Shown here piece after piece: positions 48,729-56,965 of a stretch of DNA of 64,000 nt. Made by a program: the position numbers and the translations under genes. The first letter of the stretch is position 1, and every line of letters begins with the position of its first letter. Source of the DNA: an uncultured Bacilli bacterium (GTDB lineage: Bacteria; Bacillota_I; Bacilli_A; RF39; UBA660); contig CAKPRZ010000003.1 of assembly GCA_934183165.1 (NCBI GenBank), positions 1 through 64,000 on the forward strand. The letters run 5' to 3'. The notes below the pieces were generated by a model. That model saw only the letters and a program-made list of their open reading frames with translations. It searched no databases and had not been told where the DNA came from.

Positions 48729-50411
48729 ATGAATAATAAACCAAATGAAACTAAAATTATAGTTTTGGGTGGTTTAGGTGAAGTCGGAAAAAACATGTAT
48801 TGTGTAATGCATGGTGATAATATTGTTATTATTGATGCGGGGATTTGTTTTCCTGAAGGGGGCCTTCTAGGAATAGATTATATTTTACCTGATTTTACAT
48901 TTTTAAAGCAAAATCAGAAAAAAATTAAAGCTTTATTAATTACTCATGGACATGAAGATCATATTGGAGGAATACCATTCTTATTACAGTCAGTAAATAT
49001 TCCTGCAATTTATGCTCCTAATCAAGCAAAGGAATTAATAGCTTTAAAGTTACAAGATAAAAATATAAGATATGATAATTTATATGCTTATACCGATGAA
49101 ACCAAATTGAAATTCGGCAAAATTGAAGTTGAATTTTTCAGAACTACCCATTCTATTCCCGATTCACACGGGATATCACTTTCTACCCCAGATGGTAGAA
49201 TCGTTACTACAGGTGATTTTAAATTTGATTTAACACCAATAGGACCAATGGCAGACCTTCATAAAATGGCTGAAATTGGAAAAAAAGGTGTTGATCTACT
49301 AATTAGTGACTCAACCAATGCATTAAATGAGGGAATGTCTATTAGTGAATCAAAAGTAGACAGTGCATTAAATGATATTTTTGAAATGTATGAAAACAGA
49401 AGAATTATTATAGCAACATTTGCTTCTAACATATATAGATTAAAACATATAGTGGAAACTTGTTATAAACATAATAGGAAAATATGTGTATTTGGAAGAA
49501 GCATGGAAAACAATATAGAGATATCTCTTAAGGGAGGTTATATTAATCATAAAGATATAATAATTACCCCTGAAGAAGTCAATAATCTAAAGCCAAGTGA
49601 AGTTACAATACTTTGTACTGGATCTCAGGGAGAACCGCTTGCTGCTTTATCAAGAATTGCAGATGGAACTCACAAACAAATTAAATTAAGACCTGACGAT
49701 ATTGTTGTTTTCTCATCTTCACCAATACCTGGTAATGCACAATCAATTGGTAGAACAATAAATAAACTATACTTACAAGGTGTTAAAGTTTTCACAAACA
49801 CTTCCTTTAGTGATATACATACTTCTGGTCATGCAAATATAGAAGAATTAAAGTTAATGATTAGACTACTTATGCCTAAGTATTTAATGCCGTTCCATGG
49901 TGATTACAGAATGCTTAAAAATCATGCTAATGTTGGCATAGATTGTGGAATACCAAAAGAGAATACTTTTGTGCTACAAAACGGTGATGTTTTAATTCTT
50001 AAAAATCATACAATAACTAAAGGAAATCCTGTAATTGCCAATGATATTTACGTTGATGGTAACCGTTTAGGTGAAATTAATGGTGCAGTATTAAGAGATA
50101 GAAAAATAATGGCTAATGATGGAATCTTAGTTGTAATTGCTAATATTGATATTAAAAATCGTGAATTACTTATCAAACCAAATATTACTACAAGAGGTTT
50201 TATTCAAATTAACGAAAATGAAGCCGTTATTAGAAAACTTGAATCATTAGCAACAAATGCTATTAATGAAAAATTAAAAGATAATACTAGTAATTTTAAT
50301 GATATCAAAAGCCAAATTACTTCTGACTTATTCAATTATGTATATGAAACAACTGGTAGAAAACCAATTATATTACCTGTTATCTTAGATGTAAAAAGAG
50401 TTCATAATTAA
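48729..50411 (+). CDS. rnjA: Ribonuclease J
   Basis: This 560-residue metallo-beta-lactamase/beta-CASP nuclease has both 5'-exonuclease and endonuclease activity on RNA. The start LGGLGEVGKNMY, the zinc motif THGHEDHIGGIPF and the beta-CASP motifs (TGSQGEPLAALSRIADG, SSPIPGNAQSIG, TSGHANIEELKLM) are all present, followed by the C-terminal domain. It is encoded near RNase Y, its partner in the Gram-positive degradosome. AAAGGAG precedes the ATG. Confidence 0.97.
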   Translation: MNNKPNETKIIVLGGLGEVGKNMYCVMHGDNIVIIDAGICFPEGGLLGIDYILPDFTFLKQNQKKIKALLITHGHEDHIGGIPFLLQSVNIPAIYAPNQAKELIALKLQDKNIRYDNLYAYTDETKLKFGKIEVEFFRTTHSIPDSHGISLSTPDGRIVTTGDFKFDLTPIGPMADLHKMAEIGKKGVDLLISDSTNALNEGMSISESKVDSALNDIFEMYENRRIIIATFASNIYRLKHIVETCYKHNRKICVFGRSMENNIEISLKGGYINHKDIIITPEEVNNLKPSEVTILCTGSQGEPLAALSRIADGTHKQIKLRPDDIVVFSSSPIPGNAQSIGRTINKLYLQGVKVFTNTSFSDIHTSGHANIEELKLMIRLLMPKYLMPFHGDYRMLKNHANVGIDCGIPKENTFVLQNGDVLILKNHTITKGNPVIANDIYVDGNRLGEINGAVLRDRKIMANDGILVVIANIDIKNRELLIKPNITTRGFIQINENEAVIRKLESLATNAINEKLKDNTSNFNDIKSQITSDLFNYVYETTGRKPIILPVILDVKRVHN

Positions 50412-50425
50412 TGAACTCTTTTTTT
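50393..50425. terminator. Bidirectional terminator after rnjA
   Basis: AAAAAGAGTTCAT and ATGAACTCTTTTTTT form a 13-base stem around five bases, serving rnjA and the convergent cohesin-like gene. Confidence 0.88.
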
Positions 50426-51065
50426 AAAAATCATAATCTACTCTCTTCCTTCTAATATTAGATATTAGTGCTATTAAAAGGATTAAATTCAATGCTAAAG
50501 ATGCATACATAATAGGACTACCATAATTTTTAATTATAGCTTTAACATTATTAAGTAAAGCAAGTGCTTTATTTTCTGACTTATCATATGATTGATCTTC
50601 ATCTTTTACAAACAAATCATCTTTTTCTACTATACTCAAACTTAATAATTCATCTGAAGTTACAAATTCATCTTCGTTATTAACCGCCATTGTTGTTTTA
50701 AGCTCAATATTTGTATCTGATATTTTAGCACTATTTTTTACATTAAAAGTTAATTTATATATTATATTAGCACTATTGTCACTATTAATACTTATTTTAA
50801 TTGGATTTTGTTTATCCACATCAAATGTTTTAGTTGTAGTATTAATATTTATTTCTTCTACACTTACCAAATTAAGCAGTGTTCTATCGTATGAAATTTC
50901 AGCATTATATTTTGTTAACGGTTGATCTACAATCACTGTATAAACAACGTTAGATCCAGGCAAAGCTTTTTCATTACCTATTATTTTAGTACTTGCTTTT
51001 TCAGCATAAACATTACTAGGAACAATTACCAATAAGAATACAATTAATACTATAAATTTCTTCAT
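50424..51065 (-). CDS. Membrane-anchored cohesin-like protein, co-transcribed with rny
   Basis: This 213-residue protein has a signal peptide (cut near NVYAEK) and one beta-rich domain of cohesin-like pattern: GNEKALPGSNVVYTVIVDQ, then YNAEISYDRTLLNLVSVEEI. A charged linker, a C-terminal membrane helix (about 185-203) and a KRKR-type tail follow. It begins two bases before the rny stop codon, so it is translated from the rny message, which is an odd pairing. It may be a second surface receptor for dockerin-bearing proteins or a structural surface domain. Confidence 0.7.
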   Translation of the reverse strand: MKKFIVLIVFLLVIVPSNVYAEKASTKIIGNEKALPGSNVVYTVIVDQPLTKYNAEISYDRTLLNLVSVEEININTTTKTFDVDKQNPIKISINSDNSANIIYKLTFNVKNSAKISDTNIELKTTMAVNNEDEFVTSDELLSLSIVEKDDLFVKDEDQSYDKSENKALALLNNVKAIIKNYGSPIMYASLALNLILLIALISNIRRKRVDYDF

Positions 51066-51066
51066 A

Positions 51067-52617
51067 TTATTTAGCCTCTTCTGTTGCTCTTGTTTCTCTT
51101 ATTACTGTTACTTTAATAGTACCTGGGTATTGCATTGTAGATTCAATTTTTTCTTTAATATCTCGTGCTATTTTATGTGAAGTCAAATCATCAACTTGTT
51201 CTGGTTTTACAATTACTCTTAATTCTCTACCAGCTTGAACAGCAAATGTTTTATCCACTCCATCCATTTCATTAGCAATATTTTCAAGTTGTTCTAACCT
51301 TTTTAAATAATTTTCTAGCGAGTCATTCCTTGCTCCTGGACGAGATGCAGATAGTGCATCAGCAACAGCTACCAAAACAGCAATAACACTATTTGCTTCT
51401 GTATCTCCATGATGTGAAGCGATTGAATTTATAACAACTTCATTTTCTTTATACTTCTTTGCTATATTTACACCTATTTCTACATGGCTGCCTTCCATTT
51501 CATGATCTATTGCTTTACCTATGTCATGTAAAAGACCTGCTCTTTTTGCAAGCGCTACATTCTCTCCTAATTCACCAGCTAATATTCCAGCTAAATTTGC
51601 AACTTCTTTAGAATGTTCTAAGGCATTTTGTCCATAGCTTGTTCTAAAGTATAACTTACCTATTATTTCAACAAGCTCTGGATCCATTTTTGCAATTCCT
51701 ACTTCAAACAAAGCCTCATTTCCATATTCGATTATCTTGTTTTTCATTTCTTTACTTACTTTGTCATATAATTCTTCTATTCTTGTAGGATGAATTCTTC
51801 CATCCTTCAATAAGTTTTCTAATGTTATTCTTGCAATTTCTCTTCTCAAAGGATCAAAGCTTGATAAAACAACAGCTTCTGGAGTATCATCAATTATTAA
51901 ATCAACACCCGTAATAGCCTCTATTGTTCTTATATTTCTACCTTCACGACCAATTATTCTTCCTTTTATTTCATCATTAGGAAGTGAAACAACTGTCACA
52001 GTTTGCTCATTCGCTAAATCCGCAGCATATCTTTGCATTGATACTACAAGTAAATTTTTAGCAACCTTATCTGCTTCCAATTTTGCCTCGTTTTCTCTTT
52101 CTTTAATATATGCTGTTATTTCTTTTGACATTTGTTCTTCTACTTTTTTCATTACTAAATCTTTTGCTTTTTCTTTAGTAAATCCAGAAATCTTTGTTAA
52201 TAATTCCAATTGTTCTTGTTTAATTTCTTCCACTTTTGCTTGTTCGTCTTGGATAAGTTTATACTTATCTGTTAATTTTAACTCACGATCATCTAACGCC
52301 ATATCACGTTTTTGTAATAATTCATCTCTTTTATCAATACTATTTTCTCTTTGGATAAGACGATCTTCTGATTGTTTCAATTCTTGTTTTTTCTCTTTTA
52401 TTTCTTTATCAACTTCAAGTTTTAATTTATGTGCTTCTTCTTTTGCTTCAAATAAAGCATCTCTTTTTGCCTTATCAGCTTCTTTTTTTGATTTTTCAAT
52501 TATCATTTCTGCTTTTTTATTAGCATTATTTTCTTTCATATTATTAGAAATTACTCCAACAGCAATTCCTAATGACAATCCAATTACGACTAGCAAAACG
52601 GAGATTAATATATCCAT
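51067..52617 (-). CDS. rny: Ribonuclease Y
   Basis: This protein of about 516 residues starts mRNA decay. It has an N-terminal membrane helix and a long coiled coil (about 30-190). A KH domain follows (VSLPNDEIKGRIIGREGRNIRTIE), then an HD domain with LLHDIGKAIDHE and ASHHGD, and a C-terminal extension. The ATG at 52617 follows GGAGG with good spacing; the longer frame starts at an ATG before that site. All catalytic His and Asp residues are present. Confidence 0.97.
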   Translation of the reverse strand: MDILISVLLVVIGLSLGIAVGVISNNMKENNANKKAEMIIEKSKKEADKAKRDALFEAKEEAHKLKLEVDKEIKEKKQELKQSEDRLIQRENSIDKRDELLQKRDMALDDRELKLTDKYKLIQDEQAKVEEIKQEQLELLTKISGFTKEKAKDLVMKKVEEQMSKEITAYIKERENEAKLEADKVAKNLLVVSMQRYAADLANEQTVTVVSLPNDEIKGRIIGREGRNIRTIEAITGVDLIIDDTPEAVVLSSFDPLRREIARITLENLLKDGRIHPTRIEELYDKVSKEMKNKIIEYGNEALFEVGIAKMDPELVEIIGKLYFRTSYGQNALEHSKEVANLAGILAGELGENVALAKRAGLLHDIGKAIDHEMEGSHVEIGVNIAKKYKENEVVINSIASHHGDTEANSVIAVLVAVADALSASRPGARNDSLENYLKRLEQLENIANEMDGVDKTFAVQAGRELRVIVKPEQVDDLTSHKIARDIKEKIESTMQYPGTIKVTVIRETRATEEAK

Positions 52618-52737
52618 AAATACACCTCCATTTATCATTTATGTTAACAACATTTTAAAATCTTAACATCTATATTAATTGTAAAGTTTTTTTTTATTGT
52701 TGTCAATCATAAGCTTTCGTAATATTTAGATAACCAC

Positions 52738-52769
52738 TAAAAAAAATCACTCAATTATTATGAGTGATT
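52738..52769 (-). terminator. Terminator of the 52775-53491 gene
   Basis: AATCACTCA and TGAGTGATT form a nine-base stem with a seven-base loop and are followed by eight Ts on the minus strand. Confidence 0.85.
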
Positions 52770-52774
52770 CCTTA

Positions 52775-53491
52775 TTATTGACGTTTTTTTAAACATACGA
52801 CGATTAAAGCTACTAATAAAACACCAGATATTCCCCAAGATACATACATTAATTTATTGTCTTTAGCACTTGATTCTGTGTTTTTATCAGAAACAGCTGT
52901 ACTATTTTTATCAGTTGCATCAATGTTATTGTCAGATGTAGTTGTATTATCTTTATCAGTTGTATTGATATTATTATCTGATGCATTTGTATTGTTTTTA
53001 TCAGATACATTTGCACTATTTTTTATAACATCAATTGCTGATTTTATTTCAGTTGCACTATAATTATCTTTGAAAGAAATATTAATTTTATCCTTTGTGT
53101 CAGTCTTTACCTTAAATGTAGCTATTAAATTAACTCTATCTCCTTCTTCAAATGCTTTGTTTTTATAACTAATTTTTACCTGTCCTGCTGTTTTTGATGT
53201 AACAGTTAATGTTCCTGCCTCAGGTAATTCACCTTCGATGTGATCAACTACTCCTTCAGTTACTTTTACAAATTCCAAATCATTAGGGTTATAACTAATT
53301 ACTCCTGATAAATTAGAATTTTTTGCGTTGTCTACTATATAGCCTTTCAATACATAACTAATAGTAGAACCCTTTGTTGATTGTTGTGAATATAACTCTG
53401 AACCTAATGGATAAGCATCTGCTTTTGCTGCTAGTGGTAATAAAACTAGAGAAACAACAGCAATCAAAAATGCACTTCTAAATCTTTTCAT
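52775..53491 (-). CDS. Membrane-anchored cohesin-like protein with Asn/Asp/Thr repeat linker
   Basis: This 238-residue protein has a signal peptide (cut near AAKADAY) and a beta-rich cohesin-like domain of about 110 residues (STKGSTISYVLKGYIVD, then LSGVISYNPNDLEFVKVTEG). A low-complexity linker follows with about three copies of a 15-residue unit (SDNNINTTDKDN, SDNNIDATDKNS), then a C-terminal helix and basic tail. Layout matches the other two cohesin-like proteins nearby: outer domain, stalk, membrane anchor. AGGAGG lies nine bases upstream of the ATG. Confidence 0.72.
   Translation of the reverse strand: MKRFRSAFLIAVVSLVLLPLAAKADAYPLGSELYSQQSTKGSTISYVLKGYIVDNAKNSNLSGVISYNPNDLEFVKVTEGVVDHIEGELPEAGTLTVTSKTAGQVKISYKNKAFEEGDRVNLIATFKVKTDTKDKINISFKDNYSATEIKSAIDVIKNSANVSDKNNTNASDNNINTTDKDNTTTSDNNIDATDKNSTAVSDKNTESSAKDNKLMYVSWGISGVLLVALIVVCLKKRQ
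52868..53005 (-). repeat. Tandem 45-base repeats in the stalk of the cohesin-like protein
   Basis: About three degenerate copies of a 45-base unit encode the 15-residue SDNN-TDK repeat. Boundaries are approximate. Such repeats can change copy number and so the stalk length. Confidence 0.55.
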
Positions 53492-53558
53492 TTCATCTAT
53501 CCTCCTATATTATATAGAATACCATATTTCTTATAAAAAGACTACAAAAAAAGAGTTT

Positions 53559-54116
53559 TTAATACCCTTTTTCTTTATAATAATCACAAAGTTCTTTAAA
53601 TCTATTAAAATGGACTACCTCTCTTTGCCTCAACCATAAAAGAGGTGCCACAACATCAGGATCATTAGTTAAATCTATTAAACTCTCATATACCGCTCTT
53701 GCCTTTTGCTCAGCTGCCATATCTTCATATAAATCTGCAATCGGATCACCTGTTGCAGCAAAGTAAGCTACTGTAAACGGAACCCCACTTGTATCAGTTG
53801 GATATAAAGCAGTTTTATGTTCTGCATAATTAGTATCAAGCCCAGCTGCCTTTAATTCTTCCAAAGTAGCATCTTTAGTAAGTTGGTATATCATAGTTGA
53901 AATCATTTCTATATGAGCTAATTCTTCAGTACCAATATCTGTAAGTAATGCTTTACCTCTATTATCCGGCATAGTATATCGTTGATTTAAATACCTTAAA
54001 GCAGCTCCCAATTCACCATTAGATCCACCATATTGAGTTATCAAATACTTTGCCATTCTTAAATCCTTATTTTTGATATTAATTGGATATTGTAATCTTT
54101 TTTGATATAACCACAT
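53559..54116 (-). CDS. cotJC: Spore coat protein CotJC (manganese catalase family)
   Basis: This 185-residue protein of the ferritin-like manganese catalase family has metal-ligand segments GGSNGELGAALRYLNQRY, GTEELAHIEMISTMIYQL and EQKARAVYESL, ending LRQREVVHFNRFKEL. These Glu and His ligands are conserved, so it may break down hydrogen peroxide in the spore coat. The N-terminal MWLYQKRLQYPINIK is typical of CotJC. It overlaps the CotJA-CotJB fusion gene by one base. Confidence 0.95.
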   Translation of the reverse strand: MWLYQKRLQYPINIKNKDLRMAKYLITQYGGSNGELGAALRYLNQRYTMPDNRGKALLTDIGTEELAHIEMISTMIYQLTKDATLEELKAAGLDTNYAEHKTALYPTDTSGVPFTVAYFAATGDPIADLYEDMAAEQKARAVYESLIDLTNDPDVVAPLLWLRQREVVHFNRFKELCDYYKEKGY

Positions 54117-54601
54117 TACAATCCCCTCCTATCCCATGGCCAAGTATCATCTTCCCAACCAAATGGAATTTGATTTAATGAATCACTATTTACATTTAAG
54201 GCCTCATATTTTTTCTGATAATTGTCTAAAAGTTCATTATAGTTATCTCTAAATCTAATATAATCACTTAGAATATTATTATCATCAGGATAAACATCTA
54301 GCAATAAGTTAGCTTCATGCATGGCAAAATGCACTTGATTTAAGTTAAGAAGAGCTTCTGCCTCTTCAGAATTTGGAACTAATTTACTTGGTTGATAATC
54401 TTTATATTCATCATACAAATTCTTAAATAAATTGCCTTTAAGATATCCCTCGTATGGTCCAAATATTTTATTATTATTATTTAAATTATTTTGAACTAAA
54501 TTTACGTTCATATTATTATCTATTCCTAGTGAATTCATGAATTCATTATAGTTCATACGATTATAATTATTACTAGGATAGTAATTATACCTGTTGTTCA
54601 T
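54116..54601 (-). CDS. cotJB: CotJA-CotJB fusion spore coat protein
   Basis: This 161-residue protein joins two coat proteins that are separate in Bacillus. After an Asn/Tyr-rich start, KIFGPYEGYLKGNLFKNLYD with KDYQPSKL is the CotJA pattern (about residues 45-75). LLNLNQVHFAMHEANLLLDV, YPDDNNILSDY and the tail PFGWEDDTWPWDRRG are the CotJB pattern (about 85-161). Reading is continuous with no stop between the two parts. It is the first gene before cotJC, and GGAGG-like bases lie upstream. Confidence 0.88.
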   Translation of the reverse strand: MNNRYNYYPSNNYNRMNYNEFMNSLGIDNNMNVNLVQNNLNNNNKIFGPYEGYLKGNLFKNLYDEYKDYQPSKLVPNSEEAEALLNLNQVHFAMHEANLLLDVYPDDNNILSDYIRFRDNYNELLDNYQKKYEALNVNSDSLNQIPFGWEDDTWPWDRRGL

Positions 54602-54670
54602 TTCTTTTTCCTCCTAGTTTAATGTATGAATATGTAAAATTATTGTATGGGATTATGTCCAATGTGAAAA

Positions 54671-55393
54671 TTAATTTGTATTAATCATTTTATTTATTAT
54701 TTCTGGATATCTACTAATTATAAAAATATCCTTATATTTACCACTTTTTAGAGGAAAAGTATTTTCACTTATAATACTTAATGCTGTAACAAAATCATTA
54801 CTTTCGGTTATATTAATCATTATATCCTTTCCTTTTTTTTGAAGCATACCAATTATTCCTTCATTCAGCATTGTAGGTCTAATTACATAAAAATCAACAT
54901 CTTGAAAATTAAGATTTTCTTCTGATACTTTCATTCCTATCTTATTATTGATGTTATTTTGTTTAAGTAGGCTTACTATTCTTATATCACCACTATATAA
55001 ATAAAAATCTAAATTCTTATAAGATGATATTATATTTAGTATATTTTTTACTAAATCATTATTTCGTTCATTAATTTCTTGTAGATTAAACTCTGTAAGA
55101 TTATATACACTAATAATATTAATAGTTATTTTCTGCTTTTCATTTTTTTTATTTATTATATCCAAAGCATCTTCAAGAGTTAAAAATTGACCTTCTTTAA
55201 GTTCTTTATAGTTATCTGACTGAATTTGCGAAATATCAGGTATTGTTGGTTCTACCAAAGTGAAATAAATAATTTTTTTGTCCTTAGTCATTAATACATC
55301 TAGGTCAAAGCCTTGAATATTATCTTTTGTTATACTAGTTTGTAAAAAATCTTTTGAAGAAGCACTTTGCTTTTTATGCGCTATATTTATCAT
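54671..55393 (-). CDS. Degenerate glycerophosphodiester phosphodiesterase-like protein
   Basis: This 240-residue protein has a TIM-barrel pattern like GDPD enzymes: NIAHKKQSASSKDF at the N-terminus matches the usual IAHRG...PEN block, and GFDLDVLMTKDKKIIYF matches the E-D-TKDG block. Active enzymes have AHRG with an Arg, E in GAD..ELDV and HD after the strand. Here they read AHKK, GFDLDV and FTLVEP, so several catalytic residues are lost. It is probably a non-catalytic member. It lies next to a helicase with no clear link. Confidence 0.65.
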   Translation of the reverse strand: MINIAHKKQSASSKDFLQTSITKDNIQGFDLDVLMTKDKKIIYFTLVEPTIPDISQIQSDNYKELKEGQFLTLEDALDIINKKNEKQKITINIISVYNLTEFNLQEINERNNDLVKNILNIISSYKNLDFYLYSGDIRIVSLLKQNNINNKIGMKVSEENLNFQDVDFYVIRPTMLNEGIIGMLQKKGKDIMINITESNDFVTALSIISENTFPLKSGKYKDIFIISRYPEIINKMINTN

Positions 55394-55430
55394 ATAATTA
55401 TCACCAATATATAAATATGCATTAAATTTA

Positions 55431-56903
55431 TTAAATATTTAATATTTCAATATAATTATTATGATCTCTAATTAATTCTTTTATAAATATAGAATACTTA
55501 TATTTATCAGTTAACAAGTAAACATTATTCTTAGTTCTAGTAAGTGCAACATAAAAAAGACGTCTTTCTTCCGAAAAATCATAATTATCTCTACTTCTTG
55601 AAACAAGTCTCATGATTTTATTATCAACAATTTTGTTAGGAAATCCAAATTTGTCATTTACTACATTTAATACAATTACATTATCTTCTTCTAATCCTTT
55701 AGAACGATGTACTGTGTAACAATTAAAAGTTTTATTTTTAAATTTAATTTGATTCTGACTATATGTAATATTTTTATTTAAATATTTTTTTATATCAAAA
55801 TTATTTCTCATCAATATCATTATATTGCCTTCTATAATATTTAATAATTTTTCTAAGTTATTGCCATTTACTATTTTAATTGGTTTGAAATCTTTCTTAC
55901 TAGATGTTAAATTTTTCTTTATTTGAAAATCATTTTTCATAACAAATAATCCTGCTGTTTGAATTAATTCCTGACTATTACGATAAGTAGTTTGAATTTT
56001 TAGTATTTTAGAGTCCTGAAAATATTTATCAAAATTAACAAAAAGATCTATGTCACACCCTGTGAATTTATATATAGATTGAAAATCATCTCCAACAGCC
56101 ATTATATTAGCATCTGTTTTATCTATTATACTTTTAATAAGTAAATACCTAATATATGATGTATCTTGAAATTCATCTATAATTATATATTTATATCGTT
56201 TAATAAAGCCCCCACTTAATATTGTATTTCTAGCTTGTATAATCATATCATCAAAATCTATTAATCCACAGCTTTTTAATTCATTTTGATAAACTAAAAA
56301 AATATTTAATGCTATCGACAAAAAAAGCTTTTCTTTTTTAAAAAATATACATTTTTTAAATTCAATAAATGATTTCAGAGAATAATTATTGGTTTTTAAT
56401 AACCTTATAAATTTAGAAAAAAGTTTTTCGTATTCTATTATTTCTTTATAATTTTTTGATACAAACCTTTTGTAACGTTTTTCTACATCAATATAAAAGA
56501 AAATATCAAAATAAGATAAAATCATCTTCATGATATTCTTATATCCATATATGATACCATGGAAAAATTCATGAACTACATAATCTAAATAATCACTACT
56601 ACATATATTAAAGTAAATATTATTATATTCCAGAATTGATATGGCAAGTTTATGAAAAGTCATTACATCAATATTTAATCCAAGTTTCTGTTTTAAACTA
56701 TTTGTTGATTCATTTGTAAAAGAAATACATAGTATATCGCTTGGATTAATAAGACATTCGTCAACTAAATATTTGATTTTTCCAATTATTGTAAGTGTTT
56801 TACCACTACCAGCTCCCGCAACTACTAAAAGACTTTTGCTATTATCAAATACTATTCTTTCTTGTTCACTATCAAGTGTATATTCATTAACTATATAACC
56901 CAT
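55431..56903 (-). CDS. Compact UvrD/Rep-like superfamily I helicase
   Basis: This 490-residue protein shows the UvrD motifs in order: Q-motif (LDSEQERIVFD), Walker A AGAGSGKT, Ia (CISFTNEST), Walker B IIIDEFQDTSYIR, motif III (MAVGDDFQSIYKFTGCD), motif IV (TTYRNSQEL), motif V (YTVHRSKGLEEDNVIVL) and VI (ERRLFYVALTRTKN). UvrD and PcrA are about 720 residues. The 1B and 2B domains are much reduced here, so it resembles small helicases of the same superfamily. It is a single gene. DNA repair or replication restart is the general expectation. Confidence 0.9.
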   Translation of the reverse strand: MGYIVNEYTLDSEQERIVFDNSKSLLVVAGAGSGKTLTIIGKIKYLVDECLINPSDILCISFTNESTNSLKQKLGLNIDVMTFHKLAISILEYNNIYFNICSSDYLDYVVHEFFHGIIYGYKNIMKMILSYFDIFFYIDVEKRYKRFVSKNYKEIIEYEKLFSKFIRLLKTNNYSLKSFIEFKKCIFFKKEKLFLSIALNIFLVYQNELKSCGLIDFDDMIIQARNTILSGGFIKRYKYIIIDEFQDTSYIRYLLIKSIIDKTDANIMAVGDDFQSIYKFTGCDIDLFVNFDKYFQDSKILKIQTTYRNSQELIQTAGLFVMKNDFQIKKNLTSSKKDFKPIKIVNGNNLEKLLNIIEGNIMILMRNNFDIKKYLNKNITYSQNQIKFKNKTFNCYTVHRSKGLEEDNVIVLNVVNDKFGFPNKIVDNKIMRLVSRSRDNYDFSEERRLFYVALTRTKNNVYLLTDKYKYSIFIKELIRDHNNYIEILNI

Positions 56904-56942
56904 ATAATGATTATTATATAATTTTATACTTTTTCCTAAAAA

Positions 56943-56965
56943 AAATAAGCACTATTTGCTTATTT
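56943..56965 (-). terminator. Terminator of the phosphoketolase gene
   Basis: AAATAAGCA and TGCTTATTT form a nine-base stem over the stop codon, followed by T-rich sequence on the minus strand. Confidence 0.75.
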
